A DNA stretch of 64,000 bases from Pseudomonadota bacterium (GTDB lineage: Bacteria > Pseudomonadota > Gammaproteobacteria > Burkholderiales > Methylophilaceae). The notes under the pieces were generated by a model. The model was not told the origin of the DNA. It did not search any database and saw only the letters and a list, made by a program, of their open reading frames with translations. How positions within the stretch are numbered: the stretch's first letter is position 1; every line of letters begins with the position of its first letter. The stretch lies in contig JAGVMP010000006.1 in the NCBI GenBank assembly GCA_020053735.1, positions 32,021-96,020 on the forward strand. Reading direction: 5' to 3'. Below are positions 1 to 8,789 of the stretch, piece after piece. The translations under genes and the position numbers were made by a program.

Positions 1-1246
1 AATCAACTTTAAAATTCTCTAAAAATTCGTAGCTATCGTCGCTTTCGGTTTGAATCTCTAGCAAACGTTGTAACCATTGGTGTGTTTGCTGTTGCAAGGT
101 CGTCAAGTTTGCGTCAGTGGTCTTATACATCCAATGTGCAGCCACACCCGCATTGGCGACTTTGTGCATATCTTCACTGCGCATTTGCACTTCGATTGGC
201 GTGCCAAATGGACCAAATAAAGTGGTGTGAAGCGATTGATAACCGTTGGCTTTAGGGATAGCAATATAGTCTTTAAACTTACCTGGAATAGGCTTATACA
301 GCGCATGCAGTGTGCCCAGCGTTAAATAACAAGTGGGCGTATCTTTAACCAAAATACGAAAGCCATAAATATCGTGAATTTGCTCTAACGCCGTGGCTTT
401 ATTGGCCATTTTGCGATAGACACTGTATAAATGTTTTTCGCGGCCTTTTACATCGGCATCGATATGCGCTGTGGCTAAGGCTTTCTGGATTGACTCTAAA
501 ATCTTGCTGATGACCTCCTTGCGGTTACCCCGTGCTACCTTAATAGCCTTGGCAATCACACGGTGGCGCATCGGGTGCAAGTACTTAAAGCTTAAATCTT
601 CCAGTTCCTGGTAAATTAAATTCAAGCCCAATCGATTGGCAATGGGCGCATAAATTTCTAAGGTTTCTTGCGCAATGCGTTTTTGCTTGTCTGACTTCAT
701 GGCCTCTAGCGTTTGCATATTGTGCAATCTGTCCGCTAGTTTGACTAAAATCACCCGCACGTCTTGGCTCATGGCCAACAACATTTTGCGGAAATTCTCG
801 GCCTGCGCCGCAGCAGCGCTCTGAAATTCAATTTTGTCCAGTTTAGTGAGGCCTTCCACCAAATCGGCCACCTGCTTGCCAAATTGATTACTTATTTCAG
901 CAATTGGCACGCCTGTGTCTTCCACCACATCATGCAGCAGCGCGGCTAACAAGGTAGGTAAGTCCAAATGTAACTTAGCTAAAATGCACGCCACCGCGAC
1001 TGGATGGGTAATGTAAGGTTCGCCCGTTTTGCGCGTTTGACCTTGATGTGCAAATGCCGCATAGCGATAGGCCGCCCACACTTGTTCAATGTCGGCTTGG
1101 TTAAAATATTCTTTAAGTAAAAGTGAAAGAGCTGAGGTTTCAACATCTGCCGGCAACAAAGGTGGCTCGGCAGCTTGAAATGTGTCGATGGTGGTTGGGT
1201 GGTTAGCGCCTAATTTAACACCTAAAGTTGTCGCCGTTTTTGGCAT
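1..1246 (-). CDS. spoT: SpoT/RelA-family bifunctional (p)ppGpp synthetase/hydrolase (N-terminal part, cut by window edge)
   Basis: Makes and degrades the alarmone (p)ppGpp. It is absent from the ORF track because it runs off the left edge; I translated it from ATG 1246 (an in-frame stop lies just upstream). About 415 residues are visible. The HD hydrolase domain has HDVVED at about residue 105 and a later DRLHNMQTL, so hydrolase activity should be intact. The synthetase domain follows, with YGFRILVKD, GYQSLHT and EVQMR. The TGS and ACT regions lie outside the window. The gene starts 27 bases after rpoZ, in the gmk-rpoZ-spoT order common in Proteobacteria. An intact HD motif argues for a bifunctional SpoT/Rel rather than a synthetase-only RelA. 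Confidence 0.95.
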   Translation of the reverse strand, partial: MPKTATTLGVKLGANHPTTIDTFQAAEPPLLPADVETSALSLLLKEYFNQADIEQVWAAYRYAAFAHQGQTRKTGEPYITHPVAVACILAKLHLDLPTLLAALLHDVVEDTGVPIAEISNQFGKQVADLVEGLTKLDKIEFQSAAAAQAENFRKMLLAMSQDVRVILVKLADRLHNMQTLEAMKSDKQKRIAQETLEIYAPIANRLGLNLIYQELEDLSFKYLHPMRHRVIAKAIKVARGNRKEVISKILESIQKALATAHIDADVKGREKHLYSVYRKMANKATALEQIHDIYGFRILVKDTPTCYLTLGTLHALYKPIPGKFKDYIAIPKANGYQSLHTTLFGPFGTPIEVQMRSEDMHKVANAGVAAHWMYKTTDANLTTLQQQTHQWLQRLLEIQTESDDSYEFLENFKVD

Positions 1247-1273
1247 TGCAGTTGCATATTAAAAACAATTCAC

Positions 1274-1486
1274 TTACGGATGTACGCGGTTCAAAATCTC
1301 AATGCCCACTTTGCCCGCTGCAATTTCACGCAAGGCCAACACGGTTGGCTTGTCTTTTTGATTTGGGCTGTGCACAAAAGGGTCTGAGCCGTTAGCCAAT
1401 TGGCGCGCGCGATAGGCCGCCACTAAAGTTAATTGAAAACGATTTGGGATTTTATCTAAACAGTCATCTACAGTAATACGAGCCAT
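1274..1486 (-). CDS. rpoZ: RNA polymerase omega subunit
   Basis: Small subunit that helps assemble RNA polymerase by holding the beta-prime subunit, and forms part of a ppGpp site in proteobacterial enzymes. The 70-aa protein begins [10 protein letters not shown] and contains [16 protein letters not shown], the typical omega signature. It lies between gmk and spoT on the same strand, so polymerase subunit and alarmone enzyme are probably co-transcribed. Length is normal for betaproteobacterial omega. Confidence 0.96.
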   Translation of the reverse strand: MARITVDDCLDKIPNRFQLTLVAAYRARQLANGSDPFVHSPNQKDKPTVLALREIAAGKVGIEILNRVHP

Positions 1487-1524
1487 GGTGTTGTCCTTTA
1501 CATATGTACTTTAAATTAAGTTCT

Positions 1525-2136
1525 TTAAGTTAGCTTCTGAACCAGCGCTGCGTGGCGCTGTAGTTGTGATTGCGTTTTTAACCTGCTGGCACGAATGATT
1601 GCCAACAAGTCTTGCAACGCTACATCGAATTTATCGTTGATTGTAACATAGTCGAACTCCACCACATGACTCATTTCCTCACGGGCCACTACGAGTCGCT
1701 TTGCAATCACTTCAACGCTGTCCTGCCCGCGACCAAATAATCTCTCAGAGAGCGCTTCTACTGAAGGCGGCAAGATAAAAATGCTGATACTTTGCGGGTA
1801 AATGTTGCGTACTTGCGCCGCACCTTGCCAGTCGATTTCTAAAATCACATCATTACCAGCTTGCAAGGCAATATCTACGCCACTTTGCGCAGTACCATAT
1901 TTGGCGCCGTGAACGTCAGCGCTCTCTAAAAAGCCACCTGCATTTAAAATCTGTAAAAACTCGACCTCGTCCACAAAATGGTAATGCACGCCGTTTTGCT
2001 CGCCTTGGCGAGGTTTACGTGTGGTATGTGAAACTGACAACTTAACTTGGCTATCCTTCGCCAGCAGTTCTTTCACCAAACTGGTTTTGCCCGCGCCCGA
2101 TGCTGCAGTGATAATAAATAAATTGCCCTCAATCAT
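1525..2136 (-). CDS. gmk: guanylate kinase
   Basis: Phosphorylates GMP to GDP with ATP in the cytoplasm, in the purine pathway. The P-loop ASGAGKTS lies at residues 12-19, followed by the GMP-binding segment with SVSHTTRKPRQGE and GVHYHFV. The length of 203 aa is usual. It starts 26 bases after the Anbu gene stop on the same strand and is followed by rpoZ and spoT. In many Proteobacteria yicC stands directly upstream of gmk; here five genes of the Anbu module lie between them. Confidence 0.97.
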   Translation of the reverse strand: MIEGNLFIITAASGAGKTSLVKELLAKDSQVKLSVSHTTRKPRQGEQNGVHYHFVDEVEFLQILNAGGFLESADVHGAKYGTAQSGVDIALQAGNDVILEIDWQGAAQVRNIYPQSISIFILPPSVEALSERLFGRGQDSVEVIAKRLVVAREEMSHVVEFDYVTINDKFDVALQDLLAIIRASRLKTQSQLQRHAALVQKLT

Positions 2137-2162
2137 TATACGAATTCCTATCTAGTACCAAC

Positions 2163-2891
2163 CTAGCACCAATCTGGGCTTGGAAGCGCCGAGAATACTT
2201 GCTTAAGGCCAGCACCCCAACCTTGCCGAATGGTTGAGTAATACGGGTCGTTTTCGCTAATACGCTGTTTGCAATCGGCATGCAGACTATCTGTGCGATA
2301 AATCAACAAATCAATAGGTGCTGCCACAGAAACATTACTGCGTATGGTGGAATCGAACGAAATGAGCAAACATTTCACAGCATCCATCATATCGGTGTTG
2401 TATTTCACTACACGATCAATAATCGGTTTCCCATATTTAGTTTCGCCAATTTGAACATAAGGCGTCTCATGATTAATTTCGATAAAATTGCCCGCTGCAT
2501 ACACATTAAATAATCGCGGTGCCTCACCTTTAATTTGACCGCCAATCAAAATACTGGCATTGAAATCAATATCATGGTCTTTCAAAAAAGAGCCATCGCG
2601 CGCAAAAGTAGCGCGCATTTCATCGCCAACCAAAGCCGCAGCCTCAAACAAGCTGCCCACATTATTAAGATGTTTGTTATCAGTGTCGCTTAATTTTAGT
2701 TTTAGCGAATTCACCACGGATTGTGTAATGGCTAAATTTCCCGCGGTTAACAACACAATCACGCGCTCATTTTTTACCTCGAAAATATGCATTTTTGAAG
2801 CAATCGCCACTTGATCGAGCCCAGCATTGGTGCGGGTGTCAGAGGCAAAAACCATGCCCTCCTCTAATAAAAAACCAACGCAATATGTCAT
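2163..2891 (-). CDS. Anbu, proteasome-like N-terminal nucleophile peptidase
   Basis: Member of the Anbu (ancestral beta subunit) family of proteasome-fold Ntn hydrolases, 242 aa. The protein begins MTYCVGFLLEEGMVFASDTRTNAG: after removal of Met, Thr would be the nucleophile, with the Asp of ASDTRTNAG and the Lys of IASKMHIF matching the usual Thr-Asp-Lys proteasome triad. It is the last gene of a leftward module of ATP-grasp, alpha-E, transglutaminase and a VOC oxygenase-like gene; family members are known to co-occur with the first three. The substrate is unknown. A 120-base gap precedes it, so it could also have its own promoter. The N-terminal sequence is unlike HslV. Confidence 0.92.
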   Translation of the reverse strand: MTYCVGFLLEEGMVFASDTRTNAGLDQVAIASKMHIFEVKNERVIVLLTAGNLAITQSVVNSLKLKLSDTDNKHLNNVGSLFEAAALVGDEMRATFARDGSFLKDHDIDFNASILIGGQIKGEAPRLFNVYAAGNFIEINHETPYVQIGETKYGKPIIDRVVKYNTDMMDAVKCLLISFDSTIRSNVSVAAPIDLLIYRTDSLHADCKQRISENDPYYSTIRQGWGAGLKQVFSALPSPDWC

Positions 2892-3011
2892 GATAATGAT
2901 GAGATCATAGAAAGTTTACAAAAAACAAATCATACCATTTTGGATAATGGCTGATGACAAAAAAACAGAAAGATTTTTTAACGAAATGACGGGCTGTTAA
3001 AAACCACATCT

Positions 3012-4214
3012 TTACATAAAACCTGCCGCCTCAGTGAGTTTAGCGACATTCTCTCGGGTAAAAAATCCATCAAAACTGCCATAACGTTGCACATATTCGA
3101 TAATCAGCGATGAATGTTCTGAGGCGTTGGAAAATATTTGCTTTAAGCCTTGCTCTTTAGAACCAATCACGTCCAGCAAAAAACCTTTGCCGTTTTCTGC
3201 AATCGCATTCACCACATAGTCAATATTCTCTTTGCCCTTATATTCGCCATCTTTTACCGAGATTGCCATATGGTGCAAACGTGGGCCGTAGTTGCGCACA
3301 AAGGTTTCGGTGGGTGAGGGTAAATGTTCTAAATGATTGATAAAATAAGGGCTATTGTTGGCTGTAAATACTTTGGCTGGGCTTTTGGATTCGGGAATTG
3401 CATGCGCACTTTTAGTGACATTGGTGGACGAATTTTGATCTTTAATATTATAAGCACCCCAAAAATAATAACTGGTGAGGGACAAATATTCTAGAATCGC
3501 CACTTCGCGGTTTTGGCTGTAAACCCGCGTTGCTAAATGATCGAGTGGTAATAATAAATCGGCAACACCTATTTTATTTTGTAAAGCTTTCGCTTCAAGG
3601 TAGGCGGCCTGCACATCAGGCTTAATGACGCTTACGCCCAGCGCATACACCCTCAATTCGTCTGGCTCGCGCTCTAAGTAAGCCACAATATTGTGCGTAT
3701 ATGGCGACGGTTTACTAATGGCTAAATTACCAGGCAGCTCAAGTTTTCGCGCATCGTCTTGATTAAAAAAACGAAAGCCTCGCTGCTGCTGAATTTTAAC
3801 CACACTGTGTAAATCGTCCACCCGAATAATTTCACCCATGTAACGGCTATTGGGTTTTTTGGCGCCTATCGGATAAACCTCATTTAGGCTTCTAAAAATG
3901 CCGCGCAAGTTAGGGTCTTTCACTTCGCGCAGTAAAATATCGGGGGAATTCAAGTCAATACGCAGTACATGGCTAAGATGCTGCTCAGTTTCTAACGTCA
4001 CCAAGTAATGATAGGGCGTCATCAGCGCCAGCTCAGCAATGTATTTGGTTGAATGTTCTGGATCCACCGAAATCATCAGCGCGTCTATCTCATGAATCAT
4101 GCCTGTTAAGCCAAGCTGATCACGCTCTTCTAACAGACGGATCAAGTTTTCTTCAAAAAATGCTGAATTTTCCTTATCGCCATGGCGATTAAATTGTAGT
4201 GAGTTGATTAGCAT
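3012..4214 (-). CDS. VOC-superfamily protein resembling 4-hydroxyphenylpyruvate dioxygenase in its C-terminal half
   Basis: A 400-aa protein I do not recognise over its first 200 residues. The C-terminal half has the two-module VOC pattern of HPPD-type non-haem iron enzymes: PLDHLATRV (His226), RLHHMAISV (His314/315) and IIEYVQRYG (Glu373), which together give the expected 2-His-1-Glu metal site. The stretch around GLKQIFSNAS and the final FTRENVAKLTEA resemble the HPPD tail. It starts 7 bases after the transglutaminase stop, so it is almost certainly co-transcribed with the Anbu module. The reaction and substrate are unknown. No N-terminal signal is seen. Identity as VOC/HPPD-like is an inference from motifs. 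Confidence 0.7.
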   Translation of the reverse strand: MLINSLQFNRHGDKENSAFFEENLIRLLEERDQLGLTGMIHEIDALMISVDPEHSTKYIAELALMTPYHYLVTLETEQHLSHVLRIDLNSPDILLREVKDPNLRGIFRSLNEVYPIGAKKPNSRYMGEIIRVDDLHSVVKIQQQRGFRFFNQDDARKLELPGNLAISKPSPYTHNIVAYLEREPDELRVYALGVSVIKPDVQAAYLEAKALQNKIGVADLLLPLDHLATRVYSQNREVAILEYLSLTSYYFWGAYNIKDQNSSTNVTKSAHAIPESKSPAKVFTANNSPYFINHLEHLPSPTETFVRNYGPRLHHMAISVKDGEYKGKENIDYVVNAIAENGKGFLLDVIGSKEQGLKQIFSNASEHSSLIIEYVQRYGSFDGFFTRENVAKLTEAAGFM

Positions 4215-4221
4215 ATTTAAC

Positions 4222-5076
4222 TTACTGCTGTGCTTGTTGAGCTTGTTGTATTTCTTGCGCTTCTTTTAATAGCGCTATCTGATTCATTTTGTGTTGCTGG
4301 TGAATTGGCGCACCCGCTTGATTCACTACCACGCTAGTGGCCATCCCTTCTACCCCACCACCAGAGCGCATACCTGTCACAGGGCTAGCGGCACGGTAAT
4401 CTAAGCCAGTGGCCAAGCGAATATAAGTTTCACCCGCATGGCAGCCGTTAGATACATCAATGCTTTGCCAGACACTATCAAACCACACGTCCACCCATGC
4501 GTGGCTTTGCATCAAACTACCATCTTGGGTGAATAAGTAACCACTGACATAGCGCGCTGGGTAACCTAAGCTACGACAACAGGCAATAAATACATGCGCA
4601 TGGTCTTGGCACACGCCTTTGCCTAATTTAAATGCTTCAATCGCCGTGGTGGTCACTTCCGTTGCGCCTTTAATATAGCCCACTTTATCTACCAGTGCAT
4701 GCATTAAATCGTCAATCGGTTTGTGTCGGTAATTGGCTGCAAACGCAGTAATTGCCTCATCAGCTAGTGTTAACGGCGTATCACGCATATAAATAGCCAA
4801 TGGCAACGCCTGTTGCTGTGAGTAATCATTAACACCAGTTTCAACCTCACCCATCACCGTTACGCTTAACTCAGCATGTGGTTGATCAACTACCAAAGTA
4901 TGCGTGGTATTACCAAACGCATCTTCAAAACCGTCCAACTGACCTTGTGTTTTAATATCCCAGTACTTGACATGCTGACCAAAGCCACTTTGCGGCGTCA
5001 GCCGTAATTGTTGAATAGTATAGTTGACAGGCGAGCTGTATACATACTGTGTGTGATGTTCGATAATTAAACGCAT
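4222..5076 (-). CDS. transglutaminase-like cysteine peptidase family protein of the Anbu module
   Basis: 284 aa. The N-terminal beta-rich domain begins MRLIIEHHTQYVYSSPV, typical of the bacterial transglutaminase group found beside alpha-E proteins. The catalytic triad is visible: Cys156 in GVCQDHAH, His192 in SHAWVDVW and Asp207 in SIDVSNG. Members hydrolyse or rearrange amide and isopeptide bonds, but the substrate here is unknown. The C-terminal tail is glutamine- and alanine-rich (QEIQQAQQAQQ). The gene lies between the alpha-E gene and the VOC gene with short gaps on the same strand. Confidence 0.93.
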   Translation of the reverse strand: MRLIIEHHTQYVYSSPVNYTIQQLRLTPQSGFGQHVKYWDIKTQGQLDGFEDAFGNTTHTLVVDQPHAELSVTVMGEVETGVNDYSQQQALPLAIYMRDTPLTLADEAITAFAANYRHKPIDDLMHALVDKVGYIKGATEVTTTAIEAFKLGKGVCQDHAHVFIACCRSLGYPARYVSGYLFTQDGSLMQSHAWVDVWFDSVWQSIDVSNGCHAGETYIRLATGLDYRAASPVTGMRSGGGVEGMATSVVVNQAGAPIHQQHKMNQIALLKEAQEIQQAQQAQQ

Positions 5077-5123
5077 AATGGCTTATTCTAACAGGCTAGA
5101 CTGACTGGTTTTGTTAATAGAAT

Positions 5124-6071
5124 CTAACTAGCATTAATACTTAAAAAAGCACGTTGAATTTCTGCGCCTAATAGATTATTTGAATCAATAAAATCACTTA
5201 AAAACTCATGCAAACCGCGCTGAAAAATATCCTGCATTTTGCCGTAACGCAATTTGGCATGCAACTCGCCTGCAAGCCTTCTGCACTCTACCTGACGCCT
5301 GCCAGAAAGCTGTTCTAATATAGGCGTAATTTCATCCAAACAAGCATGTAGTGAGCGCGGCATATCACGTCTTAACACCAATAACTCTGCCACCCGCCAA
5401 GGCTCTATGGTATCGCTGAATATTTTTTGATAGGCCTGAAACGCCGAAACCGAGCGCAATACTGCGCTCCATTCATAATAATCAACTGCGCCACCTACTT
5501 CTTCTTCATCTGGCAACAGTAGATGGTATTTCACATCTAACAGCCGTGCGGTATTATCAGCTCGCTCAATAAACGTGCCCAAACGCACAAAACTAAAAGC
5601 ATCGTCGCGCAACATCGTGCCGAAACAAACGCCCCTAAATAAATGTGAACGCGCTTTTACCCAATCACAGAATTCTCGTAGCCCAGTTTTAGATAAGTCA
5701 GCGCCTCTAAATTGATCAAACTCCAGCCAGAGTGCGTTAATATTTTCCCAAGTTTCTGATGTCATATCGACACGAACTGCCCGTGCATTCTCGCGTGCAT
5801 TGCGTAGTGCGTTGTATATGCTAGAGGGGTTATTTACGTCCATCGACAAATAATGAATCACGTTAGCGGCATCTACACTACCGTATTCTTCTTCGTATAG
5901 ATCAACATTGCCTGCAATTTCTAATGCTGGAAGCCAAAGCGCAGCCTCACTTTGCGCAGCATTTGGCACTAGCGACATGCTATAAGTCACCTCCAATACC
6001 CGCGCCATGTTCTCTGCCCGCTCAATGTAACGCGCCATCCAATATAAATGATCAGCTGTTCTACTTAACAT
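5124..6071 (-). CDS. alpha-E domain protein (DUF403)
   Basis: 315-aa, mostly helical protein beginning MLSRTADHLYWMARYIERAENMARVLEV, the diagnostic start of the alpha-E family. It contains further conserved arginine-rich helices such as FIERADNTARLLDVKYHLLLP. The function is not established; the family is almost always encoded with a circularly permuted ATP-grasp enzyme and a transglutaminase, and is thought to take part in making or modifying a peptide-like product. The start codon overlaps the end of the ATP-grasp gene by 7 bases, indicating translational coupling. Confidence 0.93.
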   Translation of the reverse strand: MLSRTADHLYWMARYIERAENMARVLEVTYSMSLVPNAAQSEAALWLPALEIAGNVDLYEEEYGSVDAANVIHYLSMDVNNPSSIYNALRNARENARAVRVDMTSETWENINALWLEFDQFRGADLSKTGLREFCDWVKARSHLFRGVCFGTMLRDDAFSFVRLGTFIERADNTARLLDVKYHLLLPDEEEVGGAVDYYEWSAVLRSVSAFQAYQKIFSDTIEPWRVAELLVLRRDMPRSLHACLDEITPILEQLSGRRQVECRRLAGELHAKLRYGKMQDIFQRGLHEFLSDFIDSNNLLGAEIQRAFLSINAS

Positions 6072-7609
6072 GCTGGCTCGGCTATTTTTTGTTTAGCTTT
6101 TTGTTTGGTCTTTATCGTGGTTGCTTGTTTGGTTTCGCGCGAGGTTTCTGATCCTTGAGTATCTTCTAACACCTCAGCCTCTAACACCCAGGTGTCTTTG
6201 GTGCCACCGCCTTGAGATGAATTGACCACCAATGAACCCGCTTTTAATGCTACACGGCATAATGCCCCTGGCACTAAGGTGACTGTTTTTCCAGATAACA
6301 CAAACGGCCGCAAATCCACATGGCGCGGGGCAATACCTGCTTCTACCAACGTTGGGCAAGTAGATAGTGCAAGTGTAGGTTGCGCGATATAGTTGGCGGG
6401 TTTTGATACGATACGCAGTCTAAATTCTTCGATTTCTTTTTTAGTGGCCGCTGGTCCAACCAACATGCCATAACCACCAGAGCCCTGCACCTCTTTCACC
6501 ACCAGCTCATGCAAATGCGCTAATGTGTATTGCAAATCCTCTTCTTTACTCAGCTCGTAAGTAGGCACATTTTCTAGTAATGGCTCTTCATTCAAATAAA
6601 ACTTAATCATTTCAGGCACATAAATATAAGTCGCTTTATCATCTGCCACACCCGTACCAACTGCATTTGCCAAAGTCACGCCACCATTGCGATACACCGA
6701 TAACAGGCCAGGCACTCCCAACATAGAGTTTGGATTGAATACCAGCGGGTCGATGTAATCATCGTCAATCCGCCTGTAAATCACATCAACACGTTGTGGG
6801 CCTTGTGTGGTACGCATGTATACCGCATTGTTGCGCACAAATAAATCGGTACCTTCAACTAACTCAATACCCATTTGTTGCGCTAAAAACGCATGCTCAA
6901 AATACGCGCTGTTGTAAGCGCCTGGTGACAACAAAACTACGGTTGGTTCCTGACTGTTTGTTTGAGCAACCGCACGCAAATTTTTAAGTAATACTTGGGG
7001 GTAATGGTCCACTGGCGCCACAGAATAACGGCGAAATAAATCAGGGAAAAGCCGCATCATCATTTTGCGGTCTTCTAACATATACGACACACCAGAAGGC
7101 GTACGCAAATTATCTTCTAATACATAAAACTGCGACTCACTGGTGCGCACTAAATCTATCCCAGCAACATGCGCATATATTTGTCGTGGCACATCAACAC
7201 CCACCATCTCAGGCCGATATTGAGAGTTAGCTAAAATGCTTGAAGGTATGATGCCTGCTTGAATAATTTCTTGCTGATGATAAATGTCGTGTAAAAACAT
7301 ATTGAGTGCTTTTACGCGTTGAATTGCGCCCGCAGATAATTTCTCCCACTCATTTGCGGAGATTATTCTAGGGATGACATCAAATGGTATTAAGCGCTCA
7401 GCGCCATCTTCCTCACCATAGACATTAAAAGTAATACCGACGCGCCGAAACAATAACTCAGCCTCTTGGCGCTTGCTTTCTAGCTGGTGGTGAGGAATAT
7501 CTTTTAGCCAATTTTGATAAGCGCTATAAATCTGGCGCACTCGACTTTCATCTAGATCAACTGCATCTAATTGCATTTCGTCAAAAAAAGATTCTGTTGA
7601 TTTTTGCAT
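6065..7609 (-). CDS. circularly permuted ATP-grasp family protein
   Basis: 514 aa. The segment DLVRTSESQFYVLEDNLRTPSGVSYMLEDRKMMMRLFP and the later PSVAY-like PNSMLGVPGLLSV and LAPLR-like region (HVDLRPFVLSGKTV) match the circularly permuted ATP-grasp type found with alpha-E proteins. The family probably forms an amide bond using ATP (amidoligase), by analogy with ATP-grasp enzymes; the substrate is unknown. It is the first gene of the leftward Anbu module and has a sigma-54-type promoter match about 35 bases upstream. The C-terminus is a lysine/threonine-rich tail that looks poorly structured. Confidence 0.92.
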   Translation of the reverse strand: MQKSTESFFDEMQLDAVDLDESRVRQIYSAYQNWLKDIPHHQLESKRQEAELLFRRVGITFNVYGEEDGAERLIPFDVIPRIISANEWEKLSAGAIQRVKALNMFLHDIYHQQEIIQAGIIPSSILANSQYRPEMVGVDVPRQIYAHVAGIDLVRTSESQFYVLEDNLRTPSGVSYMLEDRKMMMRLFPDLFRRYSVAPVDHYPQVLLKNLRAVAQTNSQEPTVVLLSPGAYNSAYFEHAFLAQQMGIELVEGTDLFVRNNAVYMRTTQGPQRVDVIYRRIDDDYIDPLVFNPNSMLGVPGLLSVYRNGGVTLANAVGTGVADDKATYIYVPEMIKFYLNEEPLLENVPTYELSKEEDLQYTLAHLHELVVKEVQGSGGYGMLVGPAATKKEIEEFRLRIVSKPANYIAQPTLALSTCPTLVEAGIAPRHVDLRPFVLSGKTVTLVPGALCRVALKAGSLVVNSSQGGGTKDTWVLEAEVLEDTQGSETSRETKQATTIKTKQKAKQKIAEPAC

Positions 7610-7617
7610 ACTTCAAA

Positions 7618-7639
7618 GTCTTTAATGTTTATTAAAGAC
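7618..7639. repeat. 9-bp perfect inverted repeat at the start of the Anbu module
   Basis: GTCTTTAAT, spacer GTTT, ATTAAAGAC. It lies directly between the candidate sigma-54 promoter and the ATP-grasp start codon and could be an operator or a 5' leader hairpin. AT-rich arms make chance occurrence possible. Confidence 0.4.
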
Positions 7640-7642
7640 ACA

Positions 7643-7658
7643 TGCAAAGCCCATGCCA
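7643..7658 (-). promoter_or_regulatory. candidate sigma-54 (RpoN) -24/-12 promoter of the Anbu module
   Basis: On the minus strand the sequence reads TGGCATGGGCTTTGCA. GG and GC are separated by exactly 10 bases, and it matches TGGCAC-N5-TTGCA with one mismatch. The expected transcription start would be about 20-25 bases upstream of the ATP-grasp ATG at 7609. No convincing enhancer site was identified upstream. Confidence 0.55.
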
Positions 7659-7804
7659 ATTAATTTTTTATTTTATATCAATTGCTTACAGCAAAATCCA
7701 AGCCTGCAATAGAATATATGCACTAAAATCGGGCATTAAGAATAAAGATTGATATTGGCTGGCAAGATATTGGTGCGCGATTTGAATCTAGGGGAGGAGT
7801 TAAA

Positions 7805-8671
7805 CTATTCAATATTTTGTATCTGCTCGCGCATCTGTTCAATCAGTACTTTAAGTTCCATGGAAATTTGGCTGGTTTCAATCGCCACCGATTTCGAGCC
7901 GAGCGTATTAGCCTCGCGGTTCATTTCCTGCATCAAAAAATCGAGGCGTTTACCTGCCGCAGCGCTGGCATTTAGAATACGTTTTACTTCATCGATATGA
8001 GTACTTAAACGCGATAATTCTTCATCTACATCAATACGCTGCGCAAATATGACCATTTCTTGCCGAATACGCTCATCGTCATTGCTGGCATGCGCCTCTG
8101 CCAATTTTGTACTCAGTTTTAACTGATATTGCTGAATCAACGCAGGCATCATCGGCTTTACTTTCGCCACGTATTGCTCAATCTGGGTAAGCCGCTCCAG
8201 AATAATGGCTTTTAACTTGCTGCCTTCACGCGCTTTGGCTGCAATTAAATCATCCAGCGTAGCATTTAAGGCAGTTTTTAAATCGTGCTCCAACGCCTCA
8301 GCATCTAGCGTTTCGTTTTGCAGGACGCCCGGCATTTGCAAAATCTCCAGCATATTCACGGGCTGTGTATGTGGAAAATATTGTGCAGCAGTTTTTGCGC
8401 TTTCAGCAATTTGTTGCAGGACGCTGTGATTAAGCATTGGTAAACCTTGCAGTGCATTACTGCGCACTAGGCTTAAGCGACAATCGACTTTGCCACGACC
8501 TAATTTTGCTTGAATCAGCTCACGTATCGCCGACTCAAAATGGCGTAAATTATCGTCTGGTTTAAGCTGTAACTCTAAATAGCGATGATTGACTGAACGC
8601 AACTCTACCAATAAAACGCCATAGCTGGTGTTGTATTCTTGCGACGCAAATCCTGTCATACTCAATGTCAT
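7805..8671 (-). CDS. yicC: YicC family endoribonuclease-like protein
   Basis: Family of stress-related RNases; E. coli YicC influences small-RNA turnover. I chose ATG 8671 (MTLSMTGFASQEY) rather than the track start at 8710 because family members begin with this M-SMTGFA signature and the length (288 aa) then fits. ELRSVNHRYLEL and the C-terminal REANTLGSKS with a helical tail are conserved features. It is divergent from the kinase gene and normally neighbours gmk; the Anbu module separates them here. Confidence 0.93.
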   Translation of the reverse strand: MTLSMTGFASQEYNTSYGVLLVELRSVNHRYLELQLKPDDNLRHFESAIRELIQAKLGRGKVDCRLSLVRSNALQGLPMLNHSVLQQIAESAKTAAQYFPHTQPVNMLEILQMPGVLQNETLDAEALEHDLKTALNATLDDLIAAKAREGSKLKAIILERLTQIEQYVAKVKPMMPALIQQYQLKLSTKLAEAHASNDDERIRQEMVIFAQRIDVDEELSRLSTHIDEVKRILNASAAAGKRLDFLMQEMNREANTLGSKSVAIETSQISMELKVLIEQMREQIQNIE

Positions 8672-8789
8672 GGTGCACTTTCTTAATGTAATTGTTGATA
8701 ATTGTATCAAATCTCCATGATTTCATGAGAGAATATTCTCAATATCATACAATTGCTGTCATTATTGGCAGCTAAATTACTAGAAACAA

